A stretch of 64,000 bases of DNA from Mycolicibacter minnesotensis (lineage in GTDB: Bacteria > Actinomycetota > Actinomycetes > Mycobacteriales > Mycobacteriaceae): the NCBI RefSeq assembly GCF_010731755.1, contig NZ_AP022589.1, positions 1,612,001-1,676,000 on the forward strand, written 5' to 3'. A program made the translations under genes and the position numbers. A model generated the notes under the pieces. It was given only the letters and a program-made list of their open reading frames with translations. It searched no databases and was not told where the DNA came from. Position 1 is the first letter of the stretch. Each line of letters begins with the position of its first letter. Shown piece after piece: positions 36,068 through 48,323 of the stretch.

Positions 36068-38053
36068 TCAGGGCAGCTCCGGAGGCATCCCCGTGTAGGC
36101 CGGTTTGGTCGGCTCAGGCACAGCCAGACCGCAGCGCAGCAGTTCGTCGCGCGGGACGCGCTCGATCCGGTACCGGGTGAAGCTCGGCGAATGCAGCACG
36201 TTGGACAGGAACCGGCGCGGGCCCATCGGCGCACGCACCGAGCCCAGTACCGCCGCGGTGTCGGGGCAGCGCAGGGCGGCTTCGGACTGGGCGATCCAGT
36301 CCTGGTCGAGATACCCCGGGATCAGCGGGTACCACTTGACCCAGGGTCCGTCGGCGACGATCCAATCCCGGAACAGGTCTTTGTCGTGACCGATCCGGCC
36401 GTGCTCCAGCCGTTCGGTGTGGGCCGCGATCGGATTGATCAACCCGATCTGGTCCAGCACCCGGACGTCAAGACCGGTGTTCATACCCAGCATGCCCATG
36501 TTGGTGAAGAAGACGGTGTGCGGTCCGCTTCCGCCAGGGTCGGGCTCGGCCGGGACGCCGATTCCCGGCGGCACCGGCAGGATCACCGGCACCACATCCC
36601 ATTGGTCGTAGTTGCCCGATGGCAGGAGCAGCGCCCCGTCCGGGGTGTTGGCGATCGTGGTCAACACCGCACGCATCCGCGGATAGCCCAGGTAGTCCGC
36701 TGCGGTCAGCGGGTGGGCGTTGCCGGTGGCCTGGGAGTAGAACCGGCGCTCGTCGACGATCCCGGAGTAGGTGACGCGGGTGGCGTCATCGCCCATGCCG
36801 TGTGAGTTGGCCGCCCACAGGGCCCAGCCGGCGACCGCCAGCCACAGCAGACCGACGGCACCGCTGAGCGGCAGGCTCGCCTCGCGGCGGTAGCGCGCGC
36901 CGTCGGGCAGTAGCACCGGGATGACAGCCACCGGTGCCAGCATGCAGAACAGCGGAGCCAGCAGCACCCGCCCGTGCATGAAGTCGCCGCCCTGGCGCAC
37001 CCAGTAGGCAGCCTGCAGGAGCCCGCTCAGCACGAAGAAACACACCACCGCGCCGGGGCTGCGCACCAGCCGGGCCCACCGTCCGACGCCGGGCGGCACC
37101 GGACGGCGCGGCCGGTAGCGGACTGCGGCGCCCACCCACAGGGCCGCGCCGAGCGCGACCAGCAACACCGCGGGCACCCACAGCGCATAGGGAGCATTGA
37201 AGTTGGCCAGGTAGATCATGCCCTGCGACCACTTGTCTGCGGCGGCATCCTTGGCCAGCGCGGTTCCCGGCACCAACAGGCCGTAGTAGCCCATCCGGAA
37301 GACCTGATAGGCCACCGGCAGGGCGCCGCCGGCCACCAGTACCAGCGCGCGGGGCCGCCAATCCCGGGCGGCGATCAACAGCATGATCAGTGCCCCGCCG
37401 CCGATCAGCGCCAGCTCGGGGCGGACCAGCACGCTGCAACCCGCCACGAATGCCAGGCACCCGGTGAACCAGGCGCCGCGCGCACGCGAACGCGGCATCC
37501 GCAGCGCCTGCGACCAGCAGACCAGCATCCACCACAACAGGCCCAGGTAGGCCAACACCAGACCGGCCTCCAAGCCGGAGGTGGCGAAGTCGCGCGCGGG
37601 CGGCAGCGCGATGTAGACCAGTGCACCGGCCGGCAACAGCAGCGCACGGCGGCCCTGCAGACCAGGCGCGTAGAGGCGGGCGGCGCCGAGCATCAGCATC
37701 GCGACGCCGGCCAGACTCAGCCCCAGCGCCAGCGCCAGCGCCACGTACTCCATGCGGACCGGCCCACCCAGCCAGCTGCCCAGGTACATCAGGTAGGTCC
37801 AGGCCGTGGAGGTATTGGCCTCGACCCGCTCCCCGACGTTGAACACCGGGCCGTTGCCGGCCAGCAGGTTGCGCACGGTGCGCAGCACGATCAGCCCGTC
37901 ATCGGAGATCCAGCGTCGTCGCCACGCTCCGATGCCGAACATCAACACGACCACCGCTACCCCGGCCCACGAACTCAGCCGAACCGAGGTGCTGTAGCGA
38001 ACGGCGGGCCAGCCCAGCGGCCGGACCCGGGGGTCCGGCGCTCTGCCGCTCAC
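36068..38053 (-). CDS. aftB: Terminal beta-(1->2) arabinofuranosyltransferase
   Basis: 661 residues from GTG 38053, 14 bases after the ubiA stop; a longer frame starts at 38092 inside ubiA. Mycobacterial AftB is about 630 residues. It is a polytopic GT-C enzyme that caps arabinan with beta-1,2-linked Araf, where mycolates are later attached. Motifs shared with the family are WISDDGLIVLRTVRNLL (acidic catalytic loop), ERVEANTSTAWTYLMY, MGYYGLLVPGTALAKDAA and RQGGDFMHGRVLL. The soluble C-terminal domain contains FFTNMGMLG and DGPWVKWYP. The start is uncertain because the extra N-terminal residues are poorly conserved. Confidence 0.92.
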   Translation of the reverse strand: MSGRAPDPRVRPLGWPAVRYSTSVRLSSWAGVAVVVLMFGIGAWRRRWISDDGLIVLRTVRNLLAGNGPVFNVGERVEANTSTAWTYLMYLGSWLGGPVRMEYVALALALGLSLAGVAMLMLGAARLYAPGLQGRRALLLPAGALVYIALPPARDFATSGLEAGLVLAYLGLLWWMLVCWSQALRMPRSRARGAWFTGCLAFVAGCSVLVRPELALIGGGALIMLLIAARDWRPRALVLVAGGALPVAYQVFRMGYYGLLVPGTALAKDAAADKWSQGMIYLANFNAPYALWVPAVLLVALGAALWVGAAVRYRPRRPVPPGVGRWARLVRSPGAVVCFFVLSGLLQAAYWVRQGGDFMHGRVLLAPLFCMLAPVAVIPVLLPDGARYRREASLPLSGAVGLLWLAVAGWALWAANSHGMGDDATRVTYSGIVDERRFYSQATGNAHPLTAADYLGYPRMRAVLTTIANTPDGALLLPSGNYDQWDVVPVILPVPPGIGVPAEPDPGGSGPHTVFFTNMGMLGMNTGLDVRVLDQIGLINPIAAHTERLEHGRIGHDKDLFRDWIVADGPWVKWYPLIPGYLDQDWIAQSEAALRCPDTAAVLGSVRAPMGPRRFLSNVLHSPSFTRYRIERVPRDELLRCGLAVPEPTKPAYTGMPPELP

Positions 38054-38069
38054 GGCCCCCCGGGCGGAG

Positions 38070-38993
38070 CTAGCCGAAGGCGACGGCGGCACCGATTGTT
38101 CCGATCCAAGCCAGCGCCATCAGCTGCAGCACCCGGTCACGTCGCAGAATGTCCTCTGCTTCCCCGGCCATGCCACCGTCGACGTCGACCGCGTAACGCA
38201 GGATCGCGATGACGATCGGGACGATCGACACCGCGTACCAGGATCCCGAGCCGTTGTCGCGCTCAAAGGCGAACAGGCTGTAGCAGACCAACATCGCAGT
38301 AGCCGACATCGTCCAGACGAACCGCAGATAGGTGCCGGTGTAGCTCTCCAGCGACTTGCGGATCTTGGCCCCGGTCTGTTCGGCCAGTTGCTTCTCGGCG
38401 TAGCGCTTACCGGCCACCATGAACAGCGAACCGAACGCCATCACCAACAGGAACCACTGTGACAAGGGGATGCTGGCGGCCACGCCACCGGCGATCGCCC
38501 GCAGCAGATATGCCGACGAGACGACGCAGATGTCCAACACCGCCTGGTGCTTGAGCCCGAAGCAATAGGCCAGCTGCATGGCGAGGTAGATGGCGATCAC
38601 CAGCGCCAGGTTCGGGGTCAGCCACCAGGAGAGGGCCAGCGACGCCACCCCCAGCAGCACTGCCAGCGCGTAGGCAAGTCCGACCGGCACGACCCCGGCC
38701 GCGATGGGCCGGAACCGTTTGGTCGGGTGTGCCCGGTCGGCTTCCACGTCGCGGGAGTCGTTGACCAGGTAGATCGCCGATGCCGCCAGCGAGAACACCA
38801 CGAAGGCGATCAGCGATTTGCGGGCCAGATCGGCGTAGTCGTAGTGGACACCGCCACCGAGCGCGGCCAGCGGTGCCGCGACCACCAGTACGTTCTTGAC
38901 CCATTGGCGGGGGCGGATGGCCTTGATGACGCCGGAGAACAGGTTGCTCGGGGGACCGAGCTGTGCGGTTCGATCGTGCGTGTCTGCGCTCAT
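38070..38993 (-). CDS. ubiA: Decaprenyl-phosphate phosphoribosyltransferase
   Basis: 307 residues (302 in M. tuberculosis). It is a UbiA-superfamily membrane prenyltransferase that joins decaprenyl phosphate and PRPP to give decaprenyl-phosphoryl-5-phosphoribose, the first committed step to DPA. The Asp-rich motif NDSRDVEADRAHPTKRFRP (about 84-102) is the classical NDxxDxxxD site. The second Asp motif region (YAVDVDGG) is near the C-terminus. The ATG overlaps the stop of the upstream PAP2 gene by four bases (ATGA). Confidence 0.95.
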   Translation of the reverse strand: MSADTHDRTAQLGPPSNLFSGVIKAIRPRQWVKNVLVVAAPLAALGGGVHYDYADLARKSLIAFVVFSLAASAIYLVNDSRDVEADRAHPTKRFRPIAAGVVPVGLAYALAVLLGVASLALSWWLTPNLALVIAIYLAMQLAYCFGLKHQAVLDICVVSSAYLLRAIAGGVAASIPLSQWFLLVMAFGSLFMVAGKRYAEKQLAEQTGAKIRKSLESYTGTYLRFVWTMSATAMLVCYSLFAFERDNGSGSWYAVSIVPIVIAILRYAVDVDGGMAGEAEDILRRDRVLQLMALAWIGTIGAAVAFG

Positions 38994-39549
38994 CGCGAGT
39001 CTCCAGAGTCGTCCAGCCGGATCACCCGGGTTGTCATGGCCGCGACGGCGGCGCCCACAGCGGCGCCGGTGAGCACATCGCTGGGATAGTGCACCCCGAG
39101 CACCATCCGCGACAGCGCCATCGGCGGTATCAGCAGTGCCGGCAGGGTCCCGCGCCGCAGGCCGGCCGCCCTGCCCAGCAGGATCGCCGCCGCCGCGGTG
39201 GAGGTGGCGTGTGCCGACGGGAAACTCAGTGCGCTGGGGGTGGCGACGTTGATTGCGATCGCTGGATGACTCGGGCGCCTGCGGCGCACGATGCGCTTGA
39301 TGATCACCGCGGCGGCGTGGGCGGCCAGGGTTCCGGCGCCGGCCAGCAGCCAGCTGCGGCGGCGCTGCGGCTGCACCAGTGCGCCCAGCGCTGCCAGCGC
39401 CAGCCAGCCCAGGCTGTGCTCACCGAAGTGCGACATCGCCCGGGCCGTCGGCAGCACGCCGGGCCGGCCGGTCAGCGCCGACTGCACGGCGACCAGCACG
39501 GCGTCTTCGCCGTGCGGAGGGACCGCATCGGGGTCACGAGCGAGTTCGG

Positions 39550-39553
<4 letters not shown>
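38990..39553 (-). CDS. PAP2-family phosphatase, probable decaprenyl-phosphoryl-5-phosphoribose phosphatase
   Basis: 187 residues. The three acid-phosphatase motifs are present in order: K-x6-RP (KRIVRRRRP, about 88-96), PSAH (about 116-119) and SRxxxxxHxxxD (SRMVLGVHYPSD, about 150-161). Hydrophobic segments surround them. The M. tuberculosis counterpart Rv3807c is the proposed phosphatase between UbiA and DprE1/E2. It overlaps glfT2 upstream and ubiA downstream by four bases on each side, supporting a role in the same pathway. The substrate is inferred from position. Confidence 0.9.
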
Positions 39554-43749
<4,196 letters not shown>

Positions 43750-43778
43750 CGTAGACATACAGCGGAGCTGTTCCGCCC

Positions 43779-43837
43779 AACGGCACCGCAGAGTCAGCCC
43801 GCACCCGGCGGGCACCTGACGACTCTGCGGTGCCGTT
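43779..43837. terminator. Terminator hairpin after erp
   Basis: AACGGCACCGCAGAGTC and GACTCTGCGGTGCCGTT form a perfect 17-bp stem, with an inner smaller GCCCG/CGGGC hairpin, 30 bases past the erp stop. It shares the GCAGAGTC half-motif with the palindromic elements at 33606 and 45670. Confidence 0.7.
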
Positions 43838-43904
43838 ATCCATGGCTGCAGCGGCCTTCGCCGGTAGCCGCGTGTCGCATCACCAACAACACATGACACA
43901 TACG

Positions 43905-43916
43905 TAACATCAGCAC
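43905..43916 (+). promoter_or_regulatory. Candidate -10 box, leaderless amidase-like gene
   Basis: TAACAT is followed by six bases and then the GTG start. No Shine-Dalgarno is visible. The spacing is identical to that of embC. Confidence 0.4.
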
Positions 43917-45641
43917 GTGCTATCCCGTCGTCGTCCCCCGCCGACGATCAAGCTGACCGCGACTGTCGCGACGGTGCTGATCCTGCCGTGGGCAATGAAC
44001 TCCGGATCGGCACTCAAGACGGCCGACGAGAGTGGGACTCCCCCGAGCGCCGCAGCAACCAAACTGAATCAACAATTGTTGCCCGACCTGGAGCCGGGTG
44101 TCACCGTTCGTGAGATCACCCAGGACGAGCCCTTCACCATGGTGGCGCTCACCGGCGCCGACCTGAGCGGGACGTCGGCACGGATCCGGGCCCGAGGCGC
44201 AGACGGATCATGGGGCCCCTGGTATTCGACCGCGCACGAGACCAAGCAGGAGACACCTGGCCCCCGAGCTGCCGATGCACCGGCTGCCGGCCCCGACGGA
44301 ACCGAGCCGGTGTTCGTCGGCCGCACCACCGCCGTGCAGATCGCGGTGACCCGCACCGATCCGAATCCACTCAGAAGCACGGCCAAGGCCAAAGGCCCGG
44401 CCACAGCCAAAGGCCCAGCCAAGGCGCAACCGGCCCCGAAGAGGCCGGCGCCCGGACCCGATCTCGGCTACGTACCGGCCACCGCGACACAACCCCTTGC
44501 CCAAGGCGTCTCCGCGGTGCTGATCACCCCGCCCAAGGCCCCCGTCGACGCGCAATGGACGCCGCCAAAGGCGGTCCTGGGCCCGGGTCAGCCGCCCAAC
44601 ATCATCCCGCGCAGCCACTGGGGCGCGGGTGCCTACGGCCGCTGCGGCAAACCCGTAGAGAGTGGACCGGTCCACGCGGCCGTGGTGCACCACACGGCGG
44701 GCTCTAACGACTACTCCCCCGAAGACTCCGCGGAGATCATCCGGGCGATCTACGCCTATCACACCCGCACGCTGGGCTGGTGCGACATCGGCTACAACGC
44801 GTTGGTGGACAAATTCGGCCAGGTATTCGAGGGCCGGGCCGGCGGCCTTGCCCGCGGCATCATGGGCAGCCATGCGGGCGGCTTCAACCGCAACACCTGG
44901 GGAGTGTCGATGATCGGCACCTTCGATGACGCACCTCCCCCACCGATCCAGCTCGAGACGGTCGGCCGGCTGTTGGGCTGGCGGCTTGGACTCGATCGCA
45001 CCGACCCGCGCGGCATGGCCGAGCTGACCTCCGGCGGGGGGTCGTTCACGAACTTTCCGCGCGGCGCGTCGCTGACACTGCCCTCGATCATCGGCCACCG
45101 CGATCTCGACGCCACGGAATGCCCCGGCGACCAGGGCTACGTCGCGCTCAACGAAATTCGGGAGATCGCCGCCCGGTTCAACGACCCGCCCGGGCCCGAA
45201 GACCTGGCCCGGGTCATGGAGGGCGGCGCCATCCACACCCGCTGGCTGGAACTCGGCGGTATGGAGGGCATGCTCGGTGCGCCCACCTCCCCGGAGGCGA
45301 TCGGCGAGGGTTCCACCAAGTACGCGACGTTCGAGCACGGCGCGATCTACTGGTCCCCGGAGACCGGCGCACAGCCCATCACCGGTGCCATCTACGAGGC
45401 ATGGGCTTCGCTGGGTTACGAGCGTGGCGTACTGGGACTGCCGACCAGCGCCGAACTGGCCGAACCGGAGTGGGTGGGCCAGAACTTCCAGCACGGCACG
45501 CTGAACTACAACCGGGCCACCGCGACGATCATCCGGGTTGTCGACGGCAATGCCGAAGAGCTGCCCCCGCCGCCCCCGGAGGGCCCGCCAGTGCAGCTGG
45601 AACGCTTCTCGCGGGTGATCGATCCCTTCGCCATCGGGTGA
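43917..45641 (+). CDS. Exported PGRP/amidase_2-domain protein with LGFP repeats (Rv3811-like)
   Basis: 574 residues. A signal or anchor segment (about 10-27) and an Ala/Pro/Lys-rich linker (about 110-200) precede a peptidoglycan-recognition/N-acetylmuramoyl-L-alanine amidase domain (about 228-405). Visible zinc ligands are the His in AVVHHTAG and the His and Cys in GHRDLDATECPGD. Two LGFP-type wall-binding repeats follow (GGMEGMLGAPTS and GYERGVLGLPTS). It probably acts on, or binds, peptidoglycan outside the membrane. The position after erp matches M. tuberculosis Rv3811. The start is a GTG without ribosome site, likely leaderless. Confidence 0.9.
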   Translation: MLSRRRPPPTIKLTATVATVLILPWAMNSGSALKTADESGTPPSAAATKLNQQLLPDLEPGVTVREITQDEPFTMVALTGADLSGTSARIRARGADGSWGPWYSTAHETKQETPGPRAADAPAAGPDGTEPVFVGRTTAVQIAVTRTDPNPLRSTAKAKGPATAKGPAKAQPAPKRPAPGPDLGYVPATATQPLAQGVSAVLITPPKAPVDAQWTPPKAVLGPGQPPNIIPRSHWGAGAYGRCGKPVESGPVHAAVVHHTAGSNDYSPEDSAEIIRAIYAYHTRTLGWCDIGYNALVDKFGQVFEGRAGGLARGIMGSHAGGFNRNTWGVSMIGTFDDAPPPPIQLETVGRLLGWRLGLDRTDPRGMAELTSGGGSFTNFPRGASLTLPSIIGHRDLDATECPGDQGYVALNEIREIAARFNDPPGPEDLARVMEGGAIHTRWLELGGMEGMLGAPTSPEAIGEGSTKYATFEHGAIYWSPETGAQPITGAIYEAWASLGYERGVLGLPTSAELAEPEWVGQNFQHGTLNYNRATATIIRVVDGNAEELPPPPPEGPPVQLERFSRVIDPFAIG

Positions 45642-45669
45642 AGCCGTCGTTGACGCTGCGGTCGCTGCG

Positions 45670-45727
45670 TTGACTCTGCTGCTCGGCGCAAAAGTGCGAG
45701 TGCCCCCCGCCCTCAGCGCAGAGTCAA
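45670..45727. repeat. 58-bp palindromic element, TTGACTCTGCG family (copy B)
   Basis: The element begins TTGACTCTGC and ends GCAGAGTCAA, extended by GCG/CGC outside. The core AAAAGTGCGAGTG is the reverse complement of the related core in copy A (33606). It sits between two convergent genes, ending three bases inside the HAD gene's 3' end, and can act as a bidirectional terminator. Confidence 0.65.
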
Positions 45728-46554
45728 CGCAGGAAAATCCGCTCCAGGACCCTGGCCAGGCCGTCGTCGGTGTTGGGTGCGGTGATCTCGGCGGCCGCCG
45801 CCAGCACTTCGGGGTGGGCGTTGCCCATCGCCACACCATGGCCCGCACGCACCAGCATCGGCACGTCGTTGGGCATATCGCCGAATGCCACCACCTGCTC
45901 GACGCCGATTCCCAGCGGCGCGATCAACTCCTCGATACCGCTGGCCTTGGTGATCCCGGCCGGCACCACCTCGATCAGCCCGTTGTTGGTGGAGTAGGTC
46001 ATCTCGGCGGCCGTCCCGATGTGCGGCCGAAGCTGCGCCGCCATCTCGGCGCTGGACTTCCCGGCCATGCGGATCAACAGCTTGATCGCCGGCTGGGACA
46101 GCAAATCCTCCAGCGACACCTCGGTGTTGTCGGGGTTGAGCCAGGCGTGTTCGTAGCCCGGTGAGCTGACGAACTGCGGGGTGGCCGCATCGTGCGCACT
46201 CGCGCCGATGCGTTCGACGGCCAGGCCCGCCCCTGGCAGGGCGCGGCCCACTACCTCGGCCAGCTTGACCAGACTGTCCGCCGAGAGCGTCCGCGCCGAC
46301 ACCACCCGATCGGTGGCCGGGTCGTAGATCACCGCACCGTTGGCGCACACCGCCATCGGGGCGAATCCGAGCGCATCGACCACCGGTGCGATCCACCGCG
46401 GCGGACGCCCCGTCGCCAGCACGAAGGGCGTGCCGGCGTCCACTGCCGCGCGCACCGCTGCCCGGGTACGCGGAGTGACGCTCTCGGTGTCGTCGAGCAG
46501 GGTGCCGTCGACGTCGCTGGCGATCAGCGCCAGACGATCATTGGTGGGCTGCAT
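45724..46554 (-). CDS. HAD-superfamily (Cof-type) phosphatase
   Basis: 276 residues. HAD motif I is SDVDGTLLDD (Asp14 nucleophile, Asp16), motif II lies in VLATGRPP, and motifs III/IV in the Lys-containing ITKASGIEELI and GDMPNDVPML. The cap is of the C2B/Cof type. Such enzymes dephosphorylate sugar phosphates or similar small metabolites; the substrate is unknown. It is the Rv3813c counterpart by position. Its ATG overlaps the stop of the upstream acyltransferase (TGATG), so the genes form one minus-strand transcript. Confidence 0.88.
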   Translation of the reverse strand: MQPTNDRLALIASDVDGTLLDDTESVTPRTRAAVRAAVDAGTPFVLATGRPPRWIAPVVDALGFAPMAVCANGAVIYDPATDRVVSARTLSADSLVKLAEVVGRALPGAGLAVERIGASAHDAATPQFVSSPGYEHAWLNPDNTEVSLEDLLSQPAIKLLIRMAGKSSAEMAAQLRPHIGTAAEMTYSTNNGLIEVVPAGITKASGIEELIAPLGIGVEQVVAFGDMPNDVPMLVRAGHGVAMGNAHPEVLAAAAEITAPNTDDGLARVLERIFLR

Positions 46555-47348
46555 CAGCGCGCGCCCCGCCCATCTCGGGTCTGCCGACCGCGGCGGCCCT
46601 GCGCCTGCTGCACACGTCGACGATCGCGTTCAGCCAGCTCGGCTGCGCGCATCTGCAGGGCTTCGGCCATCGTGGGCGCACCGCCGCCCAGCCTGCGCGG
46701 CACCCAGTGCGCCCCGGCGGGGTGTGGGTACTCCATTTGAGCCTCCTCGAGCATGACCGCCATGGTGTTCCGCAGCTCGGCGGTGGTCGCCGTCATGTTC
46801 GCGGACGCCGCCATCGGCCGGCCGATCTTGGTCAATACCGGAATATGGTTGCGCCACAGATGCTTCGGGTGATCCTTTGTCCAGACTCGGTGGATGCCCC
46901 AGACGATGACCGGGACCAGCGGCACGCCCGCGGCATGGGCCATCCGGGCGGCCCCCGTTTTGAACTCCTGCAGCTCGAAGCTGCGACTGATAGTGGCTTC
47001 GGGATTCAAACCGACCAGCTCGCCGTCGGCCAGCCTCCGCACCGCCTCGTCGTAGGCTCCGGCCCCGGCGGACCGGTCCACCGGGATCAGTCTGGCGTGC
47101 CTGATCACGTAGTCGACCACCGGCACCTCGGTCATCTCGGATTTGATCAAGTACCGCAGCCGGCGGCGGCGCCGCAGAGCCGCAACCGAAGCCGGGTACC
47201 AGTCCAGGTAACTGGTGTGATTGACGGCCACCACGGCCCCGCCAGAGTCGGGAATGTTAGCCAGGCCGTCGATGGTCACGTGCGGCCCGTTGGCGGCGGC
47301 CAGCCGCGGAATCACGAGCTCCAGCGCCCGGAAGAAGGGTTCGGCCAT
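46554..47348 (-). CDS. PlsC-family acyltransferase (second copy)
   Basis: 264 residues. The acyltransferase block I is NHTSYLDW (HxxxxD, about 41-48), block III NPEATISRSFELQEFKTGAARMA and block IV VPLVPVIVWG. The C-terminal ~55 residues are basic and Arg-rich. The family makes phosphatidic acid or acylates other lipids; the closest known relatives are the Rv3814c-Rv3816c cluster. It starts three bases after the stop of the 30-codon remnant upstream, and its stop overlaps the HAD gene. Confidence 0.9.
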   Translation of the reverse strand: MAEPFFRALELVIPRLAAANGPHVTIDGLANIPDSGGAVVAVNHTSYLDWYPASVAALRRRRRLRYLIKSEMTEVPVVDYVIRHARLIPVDRSAGAGAYDEAVRRLADGELVGLNPEATISRSFELQEFKTGAARMAHAAGVPLVPVIVWGIHRVWTKDHPKHLWRNHIPVLTKIGRPMAASANMTATTAELRNTMAVMLEEAQMEYPHPAGAHWVPRRLGGGAPTMAEALQMRAAELAERDRRRVQQAQGRRGRQTRDGRGAR

Positions 47349-47351
47349 GCT

Positions 47352-47444
47352 CTACTGCTCCGTGCCCGAAGGGTCGGTCCGCACCCCGGCGACCCGCACC
47401 GCGGTGCGCGCCGTGAGCTCCATCGCGCGAAAGACCGGCTGCAT
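47352..47444 (-). pseudogene. N-terminal remnant of a third PlsC-type acyltransferase
   Basis: A 30-codon frame starts MQPVFRAMELTARTAV and stops after VRTDPSGTEQ. It looks like the amino end of the neighbouring acyltransferases (MAEPFFRALEL...), but the catalytic body is missing. It lies between two intact paralogs, where M. tuberculosis has three consecutive acyltransferase genes. A deletion of the middle gene is therefore likely (inference). It could still be translated as a short leader: ATG seven bases after the previous stop, TAG three bases before the next ATG. Confidence 0.5.
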
Positions 47445-47451
47445 GCCAGCT

Positions 47452-48240
47452 CTAGTCCGTGACGCCCGTCGGGCTCGGTGGCTGCTCCTGGCGGGCGGCC
47501 CGCTGTTCGGCTTTGCGCGCAGCTTCGGCGGCGTCGAGGTCGAGGGCCTCGGCCGGGGTGGGGGCACTGCCACCCAAACGCCGGGGCACCCAGAACGCCC
47601 CCGCTGGATGCTCGGGATAGCCGTCCTGCACCTGCTCCAACAGCTGCTGCATTCGTGTCTGTAATTCGGCGCGCAGATCATCGACCGGCAGCGTCGGGGG
47701 TATCGGCTCGCCGATCGCCACGGTGATCGGCACCTTGCTGCGTCCCAGCCGCTTCGGGTGGTCCTTGGTCCAGATGCGCTGGGCTCCCCAGACAATGTGC
47801 GGGATGATCGGCACCTGGGCCTCGATCGCCATCCGCGCTGCGCCGCTCTTGAACTCCTTCAGCTCGAAGCTGCGGCTGATGGTGGCCTCCGGGTAGACCC
47901 CGACCAGTTCGCCCGCCTTGAGGTAGGAGACAGCGGTGGCATAGGACTCCGCGCCCTGGCTGCGGTCGACCGCGATATGCCTACAGCCCCGCATGATCGG
48001 CCCGCTGAACCGGTTGTCGAAGGTGTCCTTCTTCGCCATGAAGCGCACCCGCCGCCGCGGCTTCGCGTCATAGGAGGCAACCCCGGCAAACAAGAAGTCC
48101 AGGTAGCCGGTGTGGTTGATCGCGATCACCGCGCCGCCGGTGGCGGGCAGATGCTCCCGACCGGTCACCGTGATCTTCAAGCCCTCATAACGCCAGAGGG
48201 TGTGTGCGGCGACGGCGACGGTCCTGTACCAAGGCTCCAC
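47452..48240 (-). CDS. PlsC-family acyltransferase (first copy)
   Basis: 262 residues starting at GTG (MEPWYRTVAV). The acyltransferase motifs are INHTGYLDF, YPEATISRSFELKEFKSGAARMA and VPIIPHIVWGAQRIWTKDHPKRLGRS. The charged Ala/Arg/Gln-rich C-terminus resembles that of the downstream paralog. First gene of the acyltransferase-acyltransferase-HAD transcript. TAGGCT, 8 bases before the GTG, is a possible -10 for a leaderless start. Confidence 0.9.
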   Translation of the reverse strand: MEPWYRTVAVAAHTLWRYEGLKITVTGREHLPATGGAVIAINHTGYLDFLFAGVASYDAKPRRRVRFMAKKDTFDNRFSGPIMRGCRHIAVDRSQGAESYATAVSYLKAGELVGVYPEATISRSFELKEFKSGAARMAIEAQVPIIPHIVWGAQRIWTKDHPKRLGRSKVPITVAIGEPIPPTLPVDDLRAELQTRMQQLLEQVQDGYPEHPAGAFWVPRRLGGSAPTPAEALDLDAAEAARKAEQRAARQEQPPSPTGVTD

Positions 48241-48323
48241 AGCACCAAAGCCTAGGCGATGGGGCGGGCCACGCCGCCGGTAAACTCTCCAGGGAGCTCT
48301 TTCAGCGTCGGGAGAAGGTACAC

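Noticed and set aside
44208..45848. 546-residue minus-strand frame over the amidase-like gene
   Set aside because: Shadow frame; the plus-strand gene has signal segment, zinc-ligand motifs and LGFP repeats.
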